From Allorhizobium borbori (GTDB lineage: Bacteria; Pseudomonadota; Alphaproteobacteria; Rhizobiales; Rhizobiaceae), in the NCBI RefSeq assembly GCF_014196535.1, contig NZ_JACIDU010000013.1:84051-148050 (forward strand): a stretch of 64,000 bases of DNA, given 5' to 3'. The notes below the pieces were generated by a model that was not told the DNA's origin, searched no databases, and saw only the letters and a list, made by a program, of their open reading frames with translations. Each line of letters starts with the position of its first letter. Position 1 is the stretch's first letter. The position numbers and the translations under genes were made by a program. Below, piece by piece: positions 62,462 through 64,000 of this stretch.

Positions 62462-63324
62462 AGGGTATCATCCTCGCCGGCGGTTCCGGTACGCGCTTGC
62501 ATCCGGCAACCTTGGCGGTGAACAAACAACTCATCCCGGTTTATGACAAGCCGATGATATATTACCCGTTGTCGGTTTTGATGCTGGCGAACATTCGGGA
62601 CATTCTTATCATTTCCTCGCCCGAATACATCGACAGTTACAGGCGCTTGTTCCGTGATGGCTCCGATTGGGGGCTTAGCATTTCATATGTAACACAGCCA
62701 AGTCCGGACGGCCTTGCCCAGGCCTTCACACTCGGGGCCGATTTTATCGGCGGAGACAATGTCGCCCTCGTCCTTGGGGACAACATCTTCTTTGGCGCAG
62801 GCATGCGAAAATTGCTGGGCAGCGCCAAGGCCCGCGCCGAGGGGGCTACCGTATTTGCATATGAAGTCGATGACCCCGAGCGATACGGCGTTGTAGAACT
62901 GGACGCCGAAGGTCGAGCCCTGTCGCTGGATGAGAAGCCGGTGCAACCGAAGTCGCGCATGGCGGTGACTGGCCTTTATTTCTATGACAATAAAGTCGTT
63001 GAATATGCCCGCAACTTGAAGCCTTCGGCCCGTGGAGAATACGAAATCACGGATCTTAACCGTCTCTATCTGGAGACCGGTTCGCTTTATGTGGAGCGTA
63101 TGTCGCGTGGTTATGCTTGGCTTGACACCGGCACGCATGACAGCCTTCTGGAAGCATCCGAGTTCGTCCGAACCATCCAGCACCGCCAGGGAACGAGCGT
63201 TGCCTGTATCGAGGAGATTGCCTTCCTCAACGGCTGGATTTCCAAGGAGAGATTAGTCAAGTATGGTAACATGTATTCAAAGACAGCCTACGGCAAAAAT
63301 CTGCTGAAACTGGCGGAGAGTTAA
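62458..63324 (+). CDS. rfbA: Glucose-1-phosphate thymidylyltransferase
   Basis: A 288-residue nucleotidyltransferase forming dTDP-glucose, the first step of the rhamnose route. [54 protein letters not shown] and the [18 protein letters not shown] block are those of RmlA. Translationally coupled to rfbD. Last gene of rfbBCDA; no glycosyltransferase using rhamnose follows in the window because IS elements begin 260 bp downstream. Confidence 0.96.
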   Translation: MKGIILAGGSGTRLHPATLAVNKQLIPVYDKPMIYYPLSVLMLANIRDILIISSPEYIDSYRRLFRDGSDWGLSISYVTQPSPDGLAQAFTLGADFIGGDNVALVLGDNIFFGAGMRKLLGSAKARAEGATVFAYEVDDPERYGVVELDAEGRALSLDEKPVQPKSRMAVTGLYFYDNKVVEYARNLKPSARGEYEITDLNRLYLETGSLYVERMSRGYAWLDTGTHDSLLEASEFVRTIQHRQGTSVACIEEIAFLNGWISKERLVKYGNMYSKTAYGKNLLKLAES

Positions 63325-63582
63325 TGTCAGACGATATCACTGGTGCCGATAGAACATGTAGTTTCTAGGCAGGGGCAAATAATCTAATATTCTTTGTTTA
63401 TTCGCTTTTGAACGCTGAATTCAAGAGGTGTCATATGGTAGAGCACGTTCATTGAATACGGAATTGTTTTGAGGATTTCGTTGCTGGGGGAATTCTGATT
63501 CCCTTGCTCCGACTGGTGATTTGGGCACCTCGATTTACCCCGTTTCTGGCATTGAGGGTGACGGGCAGAGGTCCGCCGTCGC
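63325..63582. other. Spacer between rfbA and IS21-like element
   Basis: No convincing gene. It contains the inverted repeat GGGAATtctgATTCCC (about 63487-63502). The right part (about 63480-63580) has codon-like structure on more than one frame and may be remnant coding sequence, but I could not assign a family. Confidence 0.4.
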
Positions 63583-63899
63583 TGTTGATTTGCACTGAGA
63601 GCTGACCCGGGATTGCGGGAAATTATCACTGAGATTTGACCCATGTTTCAATCATCCCTCGCGAGGTTTCAGCGGGGCTCTGGAGTGATCGACATGGCGT
63701 TACTGAGCGTAATCCGACGCTGGCATTTTCGAGAGCATCTATCGATCCGGGAGATTTACCGCAGGACCGGCCTGTCCCGGAACACGGTCCGCAAGTATCT
63801 GCGCCTGGACGGCGTAGAGCCGAAGTTCAAGATCCCGGAGAGACCGAGCAAACTTGATCCATTCGCGGATCTGTTGTCAGCTTGGCTGAAGACGAAGAC
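63583..63899 (+). mobile_element. IS21-family insertion sequence, left end, interrupted
   Basis: The element appears to begin with TGTTGATTTGCACTG near 63583-63597. Two internal terminal repeats CACTGAGAnnTGACCC occur at 63593-63608 and 63627-63642, spaced 34 bp, the multiple terminal repeats of IS21 elements. The istA gene starts inside. The element stops at 63899 where an IS3-family end begins; the remainder presumably continues beyond that insertion, outside the window. Confidence 0.75.
63694..63899 (+). pseudogene. istA: IstA transposase, N-terminal fragment
   Basis: MALLSVIRRWHFREHLSIRE, then RTGLSRNTVRKYLRLDGVEP and KFKIPERPSKLDPFA, is the helix-turn-helix N-terminus of IS21-family IstA. 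Only about 68 residues remain before homology ends at the IS3-type terminus at 63900, so the gene is interrupted. GGAG lies upstream of the ATG at 63694; an ATG at 63643 is also in frame. Confidence 0.8.
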
Positions 63900-64000
63900 T
63901 GAACCGCGCCGGATTTACCGGCGACCCCAACGCGTGAGAAGTAGGGTCTATGACAAGCGGAACGACGAATAAGTTCTCTCCTGAAGTCCGCGCCCGCGCC
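63900..64000 (+). mobile_element. IS3-family insertion sequence, left end (partial)
   Basis: TGAACCGCGCCGGATTTACC (63900-63919) looks like the terminal inverted repeat of a rhizobial IS3-family element, starting with TGA. Fifty bases later a transposase OrfA begins. The insertion lies inside IstA. The right end is outside the window, so target duplication cannot be checked. Confidence 0.65.
63950..64000 (+). CDS. IS3-family transposase OrfA, N-terminal fragment
   Basis: The first 17 residues, MTSGTTNKFSPEVRARA, match the start of IS3-family OrfA helix-turn-helix proteins (T-NKFSPEVRxRAV). GTAGGG lies upstream. The gene runs off the right edge of the window, and OrfB would follow by frameshift. 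Short evidence, but the pattern is distinctive. Confidence 0.7.
   Translation, partial: MTSGTTNKFSPEVRARA

Overview
The window reads as a chromosomal segment of a Rhizobiaceae alphaproteobacterium close to Agrobacterium/Rhizobium. The signs are an iron regulator of the RirA type, a rhizobial cellulose operon with BcsN, a PdhS-type CtrA-pathway kinase, a tRNA-His with A73, and high GC with tight operons. From memory, the order pgl-zwf ... potFGHI ... PdhS1 kinase matches the A. tumefaciens chromosome. The rest is more mosaic, so I do not name a species.

Layout. 1-4.6 kb: pgl (partial), zwf, and a putrescine-type oxidase plus glutamine-synthetase-like ligase pair. 4.6-8.5 kb: a BaiN-like flavoprotein, two small proteins and an ScfR/RamB-type regulator. 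8.6-12.6 kb: a complete putrescine-type ABC importer (potFGHI). 12.7-18.9 kb: a DUF6460-like protein, an AsmA-family protein, a candidate small RNA and a 1207-aa PAS histidine kinase. 19.06-27.3 kb: tRNA-His, then a bcsA-bcsB-TPR-bcsN cellulose operon without the usual endoglucanase. 27.3-32.2 kb: LysR/mmsA, rirA with an Irr-type box, an AbrB-type membrane protein and gluconokinase. 32.2-36.6 kb: a second oxidase/ligase pair and a DadA-like oxidoreductase. 36.7-44.9 kb: a DUF475 membrane protein behind a structured leader, an amidase, rpmI-rplT, a kinase-fold protein and pheST. 44.9-58.2 kb: an EamA transporter/MarR pair with twin operators, a quinone-reductase-like protein, xseA, an orphan phage spike-base protein, a three-gene glycosylation cassette (STT3/PglB-like GT-C, GT2, GtrA), two aldo/keto reductases, LysR, GNAT, an M29 aminopeptidase and YbaK. 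58.2-64 kb: a glycosyltransferase, an extremely AT-rich spacer, rfbBCDA (dTDP-L-rhamnose), and an IS21-family element cut by an IS3-family element at the right edge. The lower GC and the IS elements suggest a transferred surface-polysaccharide region.

Themes. Polyamine nitrogen is taken up (potFGHI) and can be used through gamma-glutamylation and oxidation (two modules). Envelope sugars are handled by the cellulose operon, the GT-C/GT2/GtrA cassette and the rhamnose genes. The most unusual items are the GT-C cassette, the unexplained structured RNA ahead of the DUF475 gene, the orphan terminator with a possible sRNA near 15.1 kb, and several well-formed palindromic operators.
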